A stretch of DNA of 64,000 nt, from the NCBI RefSeq assembly GCF_003634935.1, contig NZ_RBXO01000001.1, positions 4,985,501 through 5,049,500 on the forward strand, read 5' to 3'. The translations under genes and the position numbers were made by a program. Positions 8,928 to 18,467 of this stretch are shown piece after piece (position 1 is the first letter of the stretch; the number at the start of each line of letters is the position of its first letter). The notes below the pieces were generated by a model. That model made no database searches and was not told where the DNA came from. It saw only the letters and a program-made list of their open reading frames with translations. The DNA is from Saccharothrix australiensis (GTDB lineage: Bacteria; Actinomycetota; Actinomycetes; Mycobacteriales; Pseudonocardiaceae).

Positions 8928-10259
8928 ATGGCGACTACCACTACCGAAAATAGCACCGGACGGGGTGGCGGGCGCACCGCCCACACCCAGCTACCGGTCA
9001 TCGCGGCGTCGAGCCTCGCCGGCACGGCTGTCGAATGGTACGACTTCTTCCTCTACGGCACCGCGTCCGCGCTGGTGTTCAACGAGCTGTTCTTCCCCGC
9101 GTCGGACCCGATGGTGGGCACGCTGCTCGCGTTCGCCACCTACGCCGTCGGTTTCCTCGCACGACCCGTCGGCGCGGCCGTGTTCGGCCACTACGGCGAC
9201 CGCAAGGGCAGGCGGGCGACGCTGATCGCCAGCCTGCTGCTGATGGGCGTCTCCACGTTCCTGATCGCCCTGCTGCCGACCTACGACACGATCGGCGTGG
9301 CCGCGCCCGTCCTGCTGGTCGTGTGCCGCCTGGTGCAGGGCTTCGCGCTCGGCGGCGAGTGGGGAGGGGCCGTGCTGCTGGTGTCCGAGCACGGCGACAG
9401 CACGCGCCGCGCGTTCTGGGCGTCGTGGCCGAACGTCGGTCCGCCGCTGGGCAACCTGATGGCCGCCGGCGTGCTCGCGCTGCTCGGCGCCGTCATGTCA
9501 CCGGACGCGTTCCTGTCGTGGGGCTGGCGGATCGCGTTCGGCCTGTCCGCGCTGCTGGTGGTGATCGGCCTGTGGCTGCGGCTCTACGTGGCCGAGACGC
9601 CGCTGTTCCAGGCCGAGCGGGCGGAGCGGACGACGTCGGCCCCGCTGGGCGCGGTCGTGCGGGGGCACTGGCGGCAGATCCTGCTCGGCGCGGCCACCCG
9701 GTTCGGCGAGAACGCCGGGTTCTACCTGTTCTCGCTGTTCGTGATCACCTACGTGACCAAGGTCCTGCACCTGGGCGACTCGGTCGGGTTGACGGCGGTG
9801 ATCACCGGCCAGGCGGTCGCGGTGGTGACGATCCCGCTGTTCGCGATGCTGGCCGACCGGATCGGCCGCCGCCCGATCTACCTGGCGGCGTCGGCGGCGA
9901 CGATCGTGTGGGCGTTCGTGTTCTTCGCGCTGCTGGACACGCGGAACACGGCGGCGATCGTCGTGGCGGTCGCGGTCGGCCTGCTGATCTTCGCCGCCTA
10001 CAGCTCGGTGATCGGCGCGTTCTTCTCCGAGCTGTTCCCGACCGCGGTCCGCTACTCGGGCACCTCGCTGGCCTACAACCTCGCGTCGGTGCTCGCCGGG
10101 TCGCTCGCGCCCATCGTCGCGATCGCCCTGCACCGGTGGTCCGGCACCGGGTACGCCATCTCCGCCTACCTGGCGCTGATGGGCCTGGTCTCGCTGGTCG
10201 CCACGCTGATCTCGAAGGAGACCCGGTCCGTGGACCTGGCCGACGTGGGTTCGCGATGA
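8928..10259 (+). CDS. MHS-family metabolite:H+ symporter (MFS)
   Basis: The 443-residue integral membrane protein has about twelve hydrophobic segments and the MHS signature: GTAVEWYDFFLYG near residue 30, a GDRKGRR loop between helices 2 and 3, and a RLVQGFALGGEWGGA motif in helix 4/5. Members import organic acids such as shikimate, dicarboxylates or aromatic acids with protons. Its place directly downstream of the monooxygenase operon suggests uptake of the aromatic growth substrate. A hairpin separates it from the operon, so it may have its own expression level. Confidence 0.88.
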   Translation: MATTTTENSTGRGGGRTAHTQLPVIAASSLAGTAVEWYDFFLYGTASALVFNELFFPASDPMVGTLLAFATYAVGFLARPVGAAVFGHYGDRKGRRATLIASLLLMGVSTFLIALLPTYDTIGVAAPVLLVVCRLVQGFALGGEWGGAVLLVSEHGDSTRRAFWASWPNVGPPLGNLMAAGVLALLGAVMSPDAFLSWGWRIAFGLSALLVVIGLWLRLYVAETPLFQAERAERTTSAPLGAVVRGHWRQILLGAATRFGENAGFYLFSLFVITYVTKVLHLGDSVGLTAVITGQAVAVVTIPLFAMLADRIGRRPIYLAASAATIVWAFVFFALLDTRNTAAIVVAVAVGLLIFAAYSSVIGAFFSELFPTAVRYSGTSLAYNLASVLAGSLAPIVAIALHRWSGTGYAISAYLALMGLVSLVATLISKETRSVDLADVGSR

Positions 10260-10326
10260 CCGGTGCGGGTGGGCGGGGTCGGCACCCGGCCACCCGCACC
10301 GGCCGGGCCGAACGGCCCAGCCGCCG

Positions 10327-11214
10327 TCACGGGGTTCCGGGGGCCAGGACGATGTCGAAGCGGGCGCGGGCCCAGGTCCGGTCTCCGAGGTCGCGGCCGT
10401 CCGGGGTCGGTGTTCCGGCGGGCTGTTCGACGAAGTCCTCGACCAACGAGTCCCGGACGCCGAACACCGCGTCCTGCTCCAGCAGGTCGTCGCCCCGGAC
10501 GAAGATGTGGGTGACCAGGGTCCGCATCCCCGCCGCGCTCACCATGAAGTGCAGGTGCGCGGCGCGCATCGGGGACCGGCCCGTCGCCCGCAGGAGCCCG
10601 CCGACCGGGCCGTCGTGCGGAATCGGGTAGGGCGTGGGCGTCAGGGCCCAGAAGCGGTAGCCGCCGTGCTCGTCCGTGTGGAGGTGGCCGCGCGCGGCGA
10701 CCCTGCCGTCGGCGTACTGCACGTCGTAGAAGCCGTCGTCGTCGGCCTCCCACACCTCGATCCGCGCGCCCGGCACCGGACGGCCGGCCACGTCGGTGAC
10801 CCGTCCTTCGACCCAGCACGGCTGCCCCCGGGCACCGCCGGAGATGTCGCCGCCCCGCTCGACCTCCGGCGCGTCGTCGACGAAGAACGGCCCGAACACC
10901 GTGGCCTCGGTCTCCCCCGCGACGGCTTCGTTGTTGACGGTCACCGTCTGCATGGAGGCGCCGAGCACGTCGGACAGCAGGATGAACTCCTGCCGCCGGT
11001 CGTCGGTGATGTGCCCCACGGCGGTGAGGAACCCGATCGCCTTGGCCCACTCGTCCTGGGTGAGGCGGACTTCGCGGATGAAGGCGTGCAGGTGCTCGGT
11101 GAGCGAGCACATCAGCTCACGCAGCCGGTCGTCCTCGGTGCCCGAGAAGCTGGCGAGCACCCGGTCGGTGAGCGCGCGTTCGCGCCTGGCCTGCTCGTCG
11201 TGGTCGGTGCTCAT
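10327..11214 (-). CDS. Intradiol dioxygenase, probably hydroxyquinol 1,2-dioxygenase
   Basis: The 295-residue protein has the helical N-terminal dimerisation domain of catechol/hydroxyquinol 1,2-dioxygenases (about residues 20 to 100) and a beta-sandwich catalytic domain. The non-haem Fe(III) ligands are visible: Tyr in DGFYDVQ, Tyr in [14 protein letters not shown], and two His in RAAHLHF. It cleaves hydroxyquinol between the hydroxyls to give maleylacetate. The adjacent maleylacetate reductase gene supports hydroxyquinol over catechol as substrate. Its ATG overlaps the stop of that gene (ATGA), so the two are translationally coupled. Confidence 0.88.
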   Translation of the reverse strand: MSTDHDEQARRERALTDRVLASFSGTEDDRLRELMCSLTEHLHAFIREVRLTQDEWAKAIGFLTAVGHITDDRRQEFILLSDVLGASMQTVTVNNEAVAGETEATVFGPFFVDDAPEVERGGDISGGARGQPCWVEGRVTDVAGRPVPGARIEVWEADDDGFYDVQYADGRVAARGHLHTDEHGGYRFWALTPTPYPIPHDGPVGGLLRATGRSPMRAAHLHFMVSAAGMRTLVTHIFVRGDDLLEQDAVFGVRDSLVEDFVEQPAGTPTPDGRDLGDRTWARARFDIVLAPGTP

Positions 11215-12278
11215 GGTCGTGGCTCCTCCGCGGGGTCGGCTCCCGTCCAGGCGTTGCGCAGCAGCGCGGCCAGGGACTCCCTCGTTACCGGACGCGGGTT
11301 CGACTCCGGCACTACGGGCAGGACGAGATCCACGGCTTCGTCCAAATCGGACTCACGCATCCCGTGGTCCCGCAACGCGACGGGTGCGTCGAGGGTGCGG
11401 CGCAGCGCCGCGAGCCCGCGAACCGGGTCGGTGGCGCCGAGCGCGGATGCGATGCGCCGCGCCGCTTCCGGTGCGGCGGGCGCGTTGTAGGCGAGGACGT
11501 GCGGCAGCACGACCGCGTGGGTCCGGGCGTGCGGGAGGTCGTATGCGCCACCCAGGACGTGGCAGACCTTGTGGTGCAGACCGGAACCGGCGGAGGCGAA
11601 GGCGACGGCCGACAGGTACGCGCCGTACAGGCACTGCTCGTGTCCGGCCAGGTCGCCGGGATCGGCCTTGACCACCGGGAGACCGGCCGCGAGCGCGCGG
11701 ACCCCCTCGACGGCGAGCGCCTGGTTGATCGGGTCGGTGCGGGGAGCCCACATCGCGTCGACGCCGTGCGCGACCGCGTTGAGCCCGGACGCGACGCTCG
11801 ACTCCACCGGCAGGGTCGCGAGCAGCGTCGCGTCGTAGACCACGGCGGCGGGCAGGACCCGGGCGTCGACGCCCGTCGTCTTGCGCGCGGCCTCGGTCAG
11901 GCCCCACACCGGCGTCGCCTCGGAGCCGGCGTACGTGGTCGGCACGGCGATGACCGGCAGGCCGCTGGTGAGCGCGACGGCCTTGGCCAGACCGGTCGTC
12001 GACCCGCCGCCGATGCACACCAGCAGGTCGACGCCGTGGTTCCGCGCGGCGGCCCGCGCCTCCTCCGCCTTCTCGACCGGCACGTGGGGCGCCACGTCGG
12101 TGTGCACCAGCGCAGGCTCGAAACCCCGGCAGAGCGCCGCCGCGGTCTCCGGCTTGTCCGCGATCACCATCACGGTGGGGCTGCCGAACCGGGCGACCTC
12201 GGAACGCAGGTTCTCGGCGGCTCTGCCCGACGCGAACAGGACGCGTTGGGCGAGCGTGTCGTGTGCGAATTCCAGCAC
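11211..12278 (-). CDS. Maleylacetate reductase
   Basis: A 355-residue iron-type alcohol dehydrogenase family member with the typical maleylacetate reductase length. It has an N-terminal nucleotide-binding part with [11 protein letters not shown] and a helical metal-binding part with [12 protein letters not shown] and [13 protein letters not shown], ending with [13 protein letters not shown]. It reduces maleylacetate to 3-oxoadipate with NAD(P)H. The GTG start at 12278 is chosen over longer options because the translation then starts with the family's usual short strand. It sits between the NTF2-like gene and the dioxygenase in one minus-strand operon. Confidence 0.88.
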   Translation of the reverse strand: MLEFAHDTLAQRVLFASGRAAENLRSEVARFGSPTVMVIADKPETAAALCRGFEPALVHTDVAPHVPVEKAEEARAAARNHGVDLLVCIGGGSTTGLAKAVALTSGLPVIAVPTTYAGSEATPVWGLTEAARKTTGVDARVLPAAVVYDATLLATLPVESSVASGLNAVAHGVDAMWAPRTDPINQALAVEGVRALAAGLPVVKADPGDLAGHEQCLYGAYLSAVAFASAGSGLHHKVCHVLGGAYDLPHARTHAVVLPHVLAYNAPAAPEAARRIASALGATDPVRGLAALRRTLDAPVALRDHGMRESDLDEAVDLVLPVVPESNPRPVTRESLAALLRNAWTGADPAEEPRP

Positions 12279-12310
12279 GGTGTCCTCGCGAGGTGGAAGT
12301 GGACGGCGGG

Positions 12311-12715
12311 TCAAGCCGCGTCGGGGCGCGGAGTGGGCTGGTAGGCGAGCAACAACCACGTGCCGTTCTCCCTGACCCACACGGCGATCGAGTTGTTGAC
12401 CAGCCGTTTCCTCTTGCCGCCCGCGGTGATGCTCGCGTTCATCCGCCCGACCACGACGGCTGTGTCACCGGTCACCAGGACGTCGTCGACCGGGTGGTCC
12501 ACCTGGTGGTAGACGTAGTGGCCCGACGCGCACTTGTCGAGGTAGGACCCGATCGAGTCCCGGCTGCCGTCGGAATGGGTGTACACGAGGTCCGGGTGGC
12601 ACAACTCGCGGAACGCGTCGAACTCCGCGTCGACCACGGCCCGGTACCGCCGGGCCTCCAGTTCGAGGATCCGCGCCTTCGCGGCGGCTACGTCGGCCGG
12701 CACGTGCTGCGTCAT
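12311..12715 (-). CDS. NTF2-like (DUF4440/SnoaL-like) protein
   Basis: The 134-residue protein shows the cone-shaped NTF2 fold pattern: an N-terminal helix (ILELEARRYRAVVDAEFDAF), the phrase HPDLVYTHSDG, and a late beta strand with NGTWLLLAYQPTP. Proteins of this type act as small isomerases, dehydratases or binding proteins. It is the first structural gene after the XRE regulator in the hydroxyquinol operon, so it may assist an intermediate step. The reaction is unknown. Confidence 0.7.
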   Translation of the reverse strand: MTQHVPADVAAAKARILELEARRYRAVVDAEFDAFRELCHPDLVYTHSDGSRDSIGSYLDKCASGHYVYHQVDHPVDDVLVTGDTAVVVGRMNASITAGGKRKRLVNNSIAVWVRENGTWLLLAYQPTPRPDAA

Positions 12716-12780
12716 CTGGGTGCTCCCCCGGCGGCGATTGTCGATGTCAACGCCGACGGTAGGCGCGCCTTCGCTTCCTG

Positions 12781-13521
12781 TCAATCAATACTGGACATGT
12801 GCCGAGGCCGTCCTTGGCGGCCGACGACGAACCAGATCGCCACGCACGTCTCGTCGAACGGGTTGCTGAGCCGGTGCGGGATCGACGAGTCGAAGTTCAG
12901 GCTGTCGCCGGGGAAGAGCACCTGGCGCGCGAAGGCGACCTGCACCTCCAGACGCCCGGCGAGGACGTGGACGTACTCCTTGCCCCCGTGGTTCATGAGG
13001 TTGTCCACCGGGCACGACTCGGTGCCCGGTGGGTAGGTCACCCGCAGGAACTCGACGTCGGGGTCGTCCTCGGGCGTCAGGCGCTCCCACCGCACCCCGT
13101 TCAGGTACAGGTCGGGCCGTTCTCCCGCCCGTTGCAGACCGGGCAGGGCACCGACCTCCGGCAGCGCCACGACCTGCGACGGTCCCTCCGCGCCAGGGGC
13201 GGGGACCACGCCGGCGTGGCGCGATCCGGCGTCACCGGCCATCAGGGAGTCCAGCGACAAGCCCAGCTCGCGCACCATCGCGTACAGCGTTCCCACCGAC
13301 GGGGCGGCGCGCCCCAGTTCCACCTGCGAGACGAAGCTGGGGGAAAGGCCGACGCGGCGGGCCATCTCCCGGAGCGACATCTTCGCCGCCTCGCGGGCGG
13401 CGCGCAGGCGCAGGCCGACTCGCGCGTTCCGGTCCTGCGCGGCGCCGTCGGCGGGTTCGACGCCCCCGGGCTCCGATGCCGGCTGACGTCCCGCGTCGTC
13501 CGTGCTCGCCGTGGCGCTCAT
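12781..13521 (-). CDS. XRE-family regulator with C-terminal cupin
   Basis: The 246-residue protein has a helix-turn-helix of the XRE type (about residues 35 to 92, RLRAAREAAKMSLREMARRVG then SPSFVSQVELGRAAPS) followed by a cupin domain (about 150 to 235, with the metal-binding stretch in NHGGKEYVHVLAGRLEV and the PGDSLNF motif). This architecture typically senses a small ligand and controls a neighbouring catabolic operon. It is divergent from the alcohol dehydrogenase gene and heads the minus-strand hydroxyquinol operon, so it could control both. The shared intergenic region holds a palindrome at 13640-13649. Confidence 0.85.
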   Translation of the reverse strand: MSATASTDDAGRQPASEPGGVEPADGAAQDRNARVGLRLRAAREAAKMSLREMARRVGLSPSFVSQVELGRAAPSVGTLYAMVRELGLSLDSLMAGDAGSRHAGVVPAPGAEGPSQVVALPEVGALPGLQRAGERPDLYLNGVRWERLTPEDDPDVEFLRVTYPPGTESCPVDNLMNHGGKEYVHVLAGRLEVQVAFARQVLFPGDSLNFDSSIPHRLSNPFDETCVAIWFVVGRQGRPRHMSSID

Positions 13522-13639
13522 TCCCCGTCCCCGTCCTCCATCGCTTCGGCACTACTGCACGCGACCGTGCGTGTCGATTGTGCATGGCGGCCGTGCGGCC
13601 TGCGTCGGCACCACTTCCGGGGTGAACATGTGAAGTGCT

Positions 13640-13649
13640 ACTGTACAGT
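13640..13649. promoter_or_regulatory. Palindrome in divergent promoter region
   Basis: ACTGTACAGT is a perfect 10-bp palindrome about 48 bp before the alcohol dehydrogenase ATG and 118 bp before the XRE-cupin gene start. Its position in the 175-bp divergent region makes it a candidate operator for the XRE regulator. A similar AACATGT element lies about 16 bp upstream. Binding has not been shown. Confidence 0.35.
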
Positions 13650-13696
13650 TCGTCGGAGCCGATGCCGGACGTCCGTCTCGCCGAGGAGACCGCCAC

Positions 13697-14830
13697 ATGC
13701 CACGAACGATGAGGGCCGCCCTGTATCACGGGGCCCGCGACATCCGCGTCGAGGAGGTGCCGGTGCCCACGACCGGCCCCGGCGAGGTGCTGATCCGGGT
13801 GCTGCGCTCGGGCGTCCGCGGCACCGACGCGGCGGAGTGGACATCCGGTCCGAAGACGTTCCCCGCCGCACGCAGGCATCCCGTCAGCGGTCACCTTGGA
13901 CCACTGATCCCCGGTCACGAGTTCGTGGGCGAGGTCGTCGAAGCCGATCCGACGTCCGACCTCGCGGTCGGTGACCTCGTCGCGAGCGGCGCGGGCATCT
14001 GGTGCGGGCGGTGCCGCCGGTGCCGGGAGGGGCGCACCAACCAGTGCGCCGCCTACCGGACCCTCGGCCTCAACGTCCACGGCGGCATGGCCGAGTTCGT
14101 CGCGGCACCGTCCAGGACACTGCGCCGCGTCCCCGCGGGGCTGTCCGCCGACCACGCCGCACTCGCACAGCCGTTGGCCGTGGGGGTCCACGCCGCCCGC
14201 CGTTCCGGCGCCCGCGACGGCGACACCGTCGTGGTCATCGGCGCAGGCGCGATCGGGTCCTTCGTGCTGGCGGCGCTCAAGCACCTCGGAACCGGTGAGG
14301 TCCTGGTCGTCGACCACCCCGGCAGGCGGCTCGACCGGGCGTCGCGGCTCGGCGCCGACCACGTCCTGCCACCGTCGGAGACACTCGACGCCGACGTGGT
14401 GGACGCGCTGGGCGGCGCGCCCGACGTGGTCGTCGAGGCCAGCGGGGCACCGGGGCAGCTGGCCGCGGCGCTGCGCACGGTGACCGACGGCGGTCGGGTG
14501 CTGGCCGTCGGCGTGCCCGAGCGCCAACCCGCGCTGGACGTCCGGTCGATGGTCTACCGCGAGATCACCCTCGACACGACGCTCGCGCACATCTGCGACA
14601 CCGACCTGCCCGTGGCGCTGGAGATCCTCGCCCGGGGACAGCTCGGCGCCGAACTCGCCGAGACCCCGGTCGGACTCGACCGGCTGGGCGAATCGCTCGA
14701 CCGCCTGGCAGCCGGTCACGTCGAGGGCAAGGTGCTCGTCGACCCCGGCCTCGCACAGGGCTCGTCAACGCACCGGTTGTCGAGGGATCCCGCACCGCGA
14801 CCACGCAATCCCAGGAGGAAACCGTGCTGA
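13697..14830 (+). CDS. Zinc-type alcohol dehydrogenase with altered catalytic ligand
   Basis: The 377-residue medium-chain dehydrogenase has a catalytic GroES-like domain and a Rossmann domain (VVVIGAGAIGSFVLAAL near residue 180). The structural zinc Cys cluster is complete (CGRCRRCREG...C near 102 to 117) and the GHEFVGEV motif is present. The first catalytic zinc ligand, normally Cys in the phrase CGTD, is Arg41 here (codon CGC instead of TGC). This could weaken or abolish the usual activity. The overall type is (R,R)-butanediol or sorbitol dehydrogenase-like. The stop lies within the next gene's start region, indicating coupling. Confidence 0.75.
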   Translation: MPRTMRAALYHGARDIRVEEVPVPTTGPGEVLIRVLRSGVRGTDAAEWTSGPKTFPAARRHPVSGHLGPLIPGHEFVGEVVEADPTSDLAVGDLVASGAGIWCGRCRRCREGRTNQCAAYRTLGLNVHGGMAEFVAAPSRTLRRVPAGLSADHAALAQPLAVGVHAARRSGARDGDTVVVIGAGAIGSFVLAALKHLGTGEVLVVDHPGRRLDRASRLGADHVLPPSETLDADVVDALGGAPDVVVEASGAPGQLAAALRTVTDGGRVLAVGVPERQPALDVRSMVYREITLDTTLAHICDTDLPVALEILARGQLGAELAETPVGLDRLGESLDRLAAGHVEGKVLVDPGLAQGSSTHRLSRDPAPRPRNPRRKPC

Positions 14831-15666
14831 TCGGATTCGCCGGTCTCGGCCGGATGGGCCGGCCGATGGCAGCCAACCTGACGCGCGCCGGCCACACCGT
14901 GCTCGCCTACGACCCCTACGCGGACGGCGCGCCCGAGGGCGTGACCCTCCTGGGTTCCGCGACCGGGCTCGTGGACGCACCGCTGACGATCAGCATGTTG
15001 CCCGACGGCGCCACGACCCGGCATCTCGTCGTGAACGGGCTGGCCGCAGCCGCGCAAGGGCACCTGCACGTGGTGATGGGCACCGTCGCTCCGGAACTCG
15101 TGCGCGAGCTGGCCGGCACCGCGCCCGTCGACGTCGTCGACGCGCCGGTGTCCGGCAGCGTGTCGATGGCCGGGACCGCGGCCATCACCACGATGGTGGG
15201 AGGCACCGCCGAGCAGTTCGAACGAGTCCGCCCGGTCCTGCGGGCGATGACCTCCGCCCAGTTCCACGCCGGGCCGGTCGGCTCCGGGTCGGTGGCCAAG
15301 CTCGCGGTCAACGCCGTGCTCGCCACGCTCAACCAGGGCGTCGCGGAAGGGCTGCTCGTCGCCGAGGCCGGTGGACTCGACCCCAAGGTCTTCTACGACG
15401 TGCTGCGCACCAGCGCGGCCGGCGCACCGTACGTCGGCTACAAGGAAACGGCCTACCTCTCGCCGGAGACCGCCGGCGTCGCCGCCCCGGTGTCCCTCAT
15501 CCGCAAGGACCTCGGGCTGGCGCTCGACCTGGTCCGCGCCAAGCGACTCGACCTGCCGGGCGTCCGGGCCGCCCGCACCGTCCTGGACGACGCGACCGCG
15601 GCCGGGCTCGGCGAGGCCGACATGGCACGGGTCCTCACGGTGCTCCGCCTGCGCAACGGCCGCTGA
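14824..15666 (+). CDS. 3-Hydroxyisobutyrate dehydrogenase-like NAD(P)-dependent oxidoreductase
   Basis: The 280-residue protein belongs to the beta-hydroxyacid dehydrogenase family. It begins with the Rossmann motif GFAGLGRMGRPMAANL, then has the substrate-binding segment DAPVSGSVSMA and a catalytic Lys in GSVAKLAVNA. Members oxidise beta-hydroxyacids or reduce semialdehydes such as tartronate semialdehyde. The GTG start overlaps the alcohol dehydrogenase stop and follows an AGGAGG, so the two dehydrogenases form a coupled pair and may oxidise an alcohol or semialdehyde in series. The substrate is unknown. Confidence 0.82.
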   Translation: MLIGFAGLGRMGRPMAANLTRAGHTVLAYDPYADGAPEGVTLLGSATGLVDAPLTISMLPDGATTRHLVVNGLAAAAQGHLHVVMGTVAPELVRELAGTAPVDVVDAPVSGSVSMAGTAAITTMVGGTAEQFERVRPVLRAMTSAQFHAGPVGSGSVAKLAVNAVLATLNQGVAEGLLVAEAGGLDPKVFYDVLRTSAAGAPYVGYKETAYLSPETAGVAAPVSLIRKDLGLALDLVRAKRLDLPGVRAARTVLDDATAAGLGEADMARVLTVLRLRNGR

Positions 15667-15759
15667 CCCCTCCCCGTCCTCGACGGACCGTTCCGGCACC
15701 GCCCACCCGGCCGGCGGTCCCGGCCGCTTTCGCCTGCAACTCGACGTAGAGGTGCGAAA

Positions 15760-16978
15760 ATGCGACGTACTCGTTGGATCGTCCTGGGCGGGTGCTTCCT
15801 CGCCTACTTGTTCGACGCGCTGGAGATCGTCCTGCTGTCCGTGGCGCTGCCGGCGATCCGGCAGGGACCTGGGCCTGTCGGTGACCCGGGGCGGACTCCT
15901 CGCCACCGCCACGCTGCTGGGCATCGGCGTCAGCAGCGTGACCGGCGGCTACGTCGCGGACAACTTCGGTCGCAAGAAGGCGTTGATCGCGTCGTTGGTC
16001 GTCTTCGGCGCGTTCACGGCGTTGCTCGCGGTCGTGCCGAGCTTCCCGGTCTTCCTGCTCCTGCGGTTCCTCGCCGGGATCGGGCTGAGCGCGGTGTGGA
16101 GCGTCGTGTCGGCCTACGTCGTCGAGACGTGGCCGAGTGGGAGCCGAGGCCGCGCCGCCGCGTTCGTGATCAGCGCCTTCCCCGCCGGAGGCGCGCTCGC
16201 CGCCACCGTCTCCGGCTGGTTCCTGCCGGACTGGCGGCTGATGTTCCTCGTCGCCGGCGCGGCGGCCGTCCTCCCCGTTCTCGTCGTCGCCTTCTTCTTC
16301 CACGAGTCGGTCGGCTGGACGGCACAACGGTCCGAACACCCCGTCGGCGCGGTTTCCGTGCGCCACGTGCTGGATGGGCCCCTGCGCCGCACCACCTTCC
16401 TGGGCACCCTGATGGCCGCGCTGGCCCTGACCGGGTACTGGGGCGCGACGACGTGGCTGCCCACCTACCTCACCACCACCCGCGGCCTGCCCGCCGAGGC
16501 CGTGGCGCTGTTCATCACGATCCTGAACCTCGGGATGTTCCTGGGCTACAACGGTTTCGGCCTGCTCGCCGACAAGTTCGGTCGCCGCCGGACGATCGTC
16601 CTCACCCTCGTCGGCGTGGCGCTCACCATGCCCGTCTACGCCCTCACCACCCACCAGGCCGCCCTGCTCTGGCTGGGCCCGCTGTTCGGCGCGTTCACCG
16701 CCTTCTTCGGCCTCTTCGGGTCCTACCTCGGGGAACTGTTCCCCACCCGCGCCCGCGCCACCGGTGCCGGGTTCTGCTTCAACGTCGGCCGCGGCGCGTC
16801 GGCGTTCGCGCCCTTCGCCCTCGCCGGACTGGCCGGCGTCGTCGGGTTCAGCGGCGGACTCGTGGTGTGCGCCGGGTTCTTCGCCCTGGCGGCCGTCGTC
16901 GCGCTCCTGCTGCCCCGCGCCGGCGAACCCGGCACCACCGGGAGTTCACCCATGGTGGTTTCGCACCTGCGGTCGTGA
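15760..16978 (+). pseudogene. MFS transporter gene with a +1 frameshift
   Basis: An MFS protein of about 405 residues is split between two frames. The first 35 residues (helix 1) read from the ATG at 15760. The rest (helices 2 to 12, with DNFGRKKALIASL between helices 2 and 3 and DKFGRRRTIVL between helices 8 and 9) continue in another frame. An extra G in the GGG at 15864-15866 explains the change; removing it restores the expected phrase IRQDLGLSVT. The type is like 4-hydroxybenzoate or sialate-class carriers. Everything else is intact, so this may be a very recent mutation or an assembly error. Confidence 0.75.
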
Positions 16979-17084
16979 TGCCGACACCCCCGTCGGTCCA
17001 CATGATGGTGCACCGATCCCCGCGTCGATCGCGACCGGTCCGACACCCGCACGAACCGCAACCGCACAACCGTCGGAGAATCCC

Positions 17085-17819
17085 ATGCCCAACGCCCCCG
17101 CCATCCGGACCTTGATCAACGGCCGGTGGGTCGCCCGCGACGAGGTCCTGGCCTGGGAGGCGGCCCGCCTGCCCAAGGCGGCCCGCAAGATCGGGCTCCC
17201 CGTCCCCGGCGGCAGCCCGGCCCGCCGTCGGGCGGCGTTCGCCGAGAGCAAGCTGGCGCTCGGCGCGGACGAGATCCGCCGCCGCCTCCACCGCGACACC
17301 CGCCTCGCCGACACGATCGCCCGCACGGCCACCCGCCTGTCCCGAGGGCACCGCGCCACCAGCGTGTGCGACCTCCACGTCACCGGCGGCAGCGCCGAGG
17401 ACTTCGTCCGCTGGTTCGCCGACACCGACCGCGCCGACTACACCCGCGGCATGATCGCCGCGAACCCCGACCACTTCCTCATCGACACCGCCGAGGGCGG
17501 CCGGCAGGAAGTGGTGGAAACGACCGGCGGCAGCCCCCTGGCCACCCGCTTCTTCGTCGACTACGACGACACGGCCTCACTGGTGACACCGAGGGACCCC
17601 GCCTTCCCCCTCGACCTGTCCGGTGCCGCCCGCGACGGGCGCGGCCACCTCATGGGCGGCGTCCGCCACGAGTTCCGCGACGAGCCCGACGGCTTCCACG
17701 CCCGCCTGCGCGTCGAGTTCCCGGCGTTCACCGCCCCGCACATGATCAACCGACACCGCTGGCACCTGGCGTGCGAGTTCGGCAACTGGATCGAATTCGC
17801 ATTCACCGGCAACCAGTAG
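17085..17819 (+). CDS. Hypothetical protein, family not recognised
   Basis: A 244-residue soluble protein with no signal peptide or membrane segment. The N-terminal third is basic and helical (repeated KAARK- and RRR-type stretches). The rest is mixed alpha/beta with the phrases ATRFFVDYDD and HMINRHRWHLACEFGNWIEF near the end. It has normal GC-rich third positions, so it looks like a real gene. A possible GGAGAA site precedes the ATG. It follows the frameshifted MFS gene by about 100 bp and could belong to the same unit. I do not recognise the family. Confidence 0.6.
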   Translation: MPNAPAIRTLINGRWVARDEVLAWEAARLPKAARKIGLPVPGGSPARRRAAFAESKLALGADEIRRRLHRDTRLADTIARTATRLSRGHRATSVCDLHVTGGSAEDFVRWFADTDRADYTRGMIAANPDHFLIDTAEGGRQEVVETTGGSPLATRFFVDYDDTASLVTPRDPAFPLDLSGAARDGRGHLMGGVRHEFRDEPDGFHARLRVEFPAFTAPHMINRHRWHLACEFGNWIEFAFTGNQ

Positions 17820-17899
17820 CCGGCCCACGAACCACCCGGTCCTGAGCACAGATCCATGGCCGGTCCAGGCGGTGGAACCAGCTGCTCCGAGGAGTTCGG

Positions 17900-18060
17900 T
17901 GGGTCGGAGAACGCGTCGCGCACGGCCGCGAGCCGGAAGGCGCCCTCGCCGGTGCGGAGCCGGGTGGCGTCGGTGGCCCACAACCGGTCCGGCGCCGGCG
18001 CGGTGAAGTCCCGGTCCACCCGATCGGACGCCGGTGCGGCCCGCGGACCCCGTCTGGAAA
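17900..18060 (-). mobile_element. IS3-family transposase (OrfB) remnant
   Basis: On the minus strand a short stretch reads DRVDRDFTAPAPDRLWATD followed by an EG..RLAAVRDAFS-like phrase, matching the start of the integrase catalytic domain of IS3-family OrfB proteins, where DR.F.A..P...W..D. is standard. The catalytic triad cannot be followed further and both flanks are unrelated, so only about 50 residues are left. No terminal repeats are recognisable. Confidence 0.6.
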
Positions 18061-18182
18061 GCCACCGAGCTACCAGGGGGACCTCGACCTTCGCACTCGT
18101 CCCGTCGAAAGTTTGGGCGTGTCCGCTGGGTTCGACCGACTGCTGCGCGACTCCACGATGTGCCGACCGCGGTGGCGGTGGA

Positions 18183-18467
18183 TCAGCCACCCGGACGGCT
18201 GTCGGCCGACGGGCGCGGGGCGGGATCGGCGCGCCTGCCCGGCAAGACGGTGAACGCGACCACCGCGCCCACCGCCACCACGGCGACACCGAGCAGCTCG
18301 GTCGGTTCGTAGTCGAACCCGGCTCCGAGCATGGTCATGTAGACCGCGATCGCGATCGCACCGCCCACGTGGCTCATCGACTCGAACAGCGCCGAGACAC
18401 CGTGCCCAGGCCCTTCGGGCGCGTCTCCGCTGCAACTGCGGGTGAGCCGGACTGTCACCTCACGCAC
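18183..18467 (-). pseudogene. C-terminal fragment of a drug-efflux-type MFS transporter
   Basis: About 94 residues on the minus strand resemble the last helices of DHA2-type (14-helix) multidrug transporters: GHGVSALFESMSHVGGAIAIAV, then VAVVAVGAVVAFTVLPG. There is no room for the preceding 400 residues, and the upstream flank is unrelated, so this is a truncated gene. It lies next to transposase remnants, which may explain the truncation. Confidence 0.55.

Noticed and set aside
15760-16978. Programmed frameshifting of the MFS gene
   Set aside because: The site lacks a slippery heptamer with a downstream stimulator of the usual type; a simple extra G is the better explanation.
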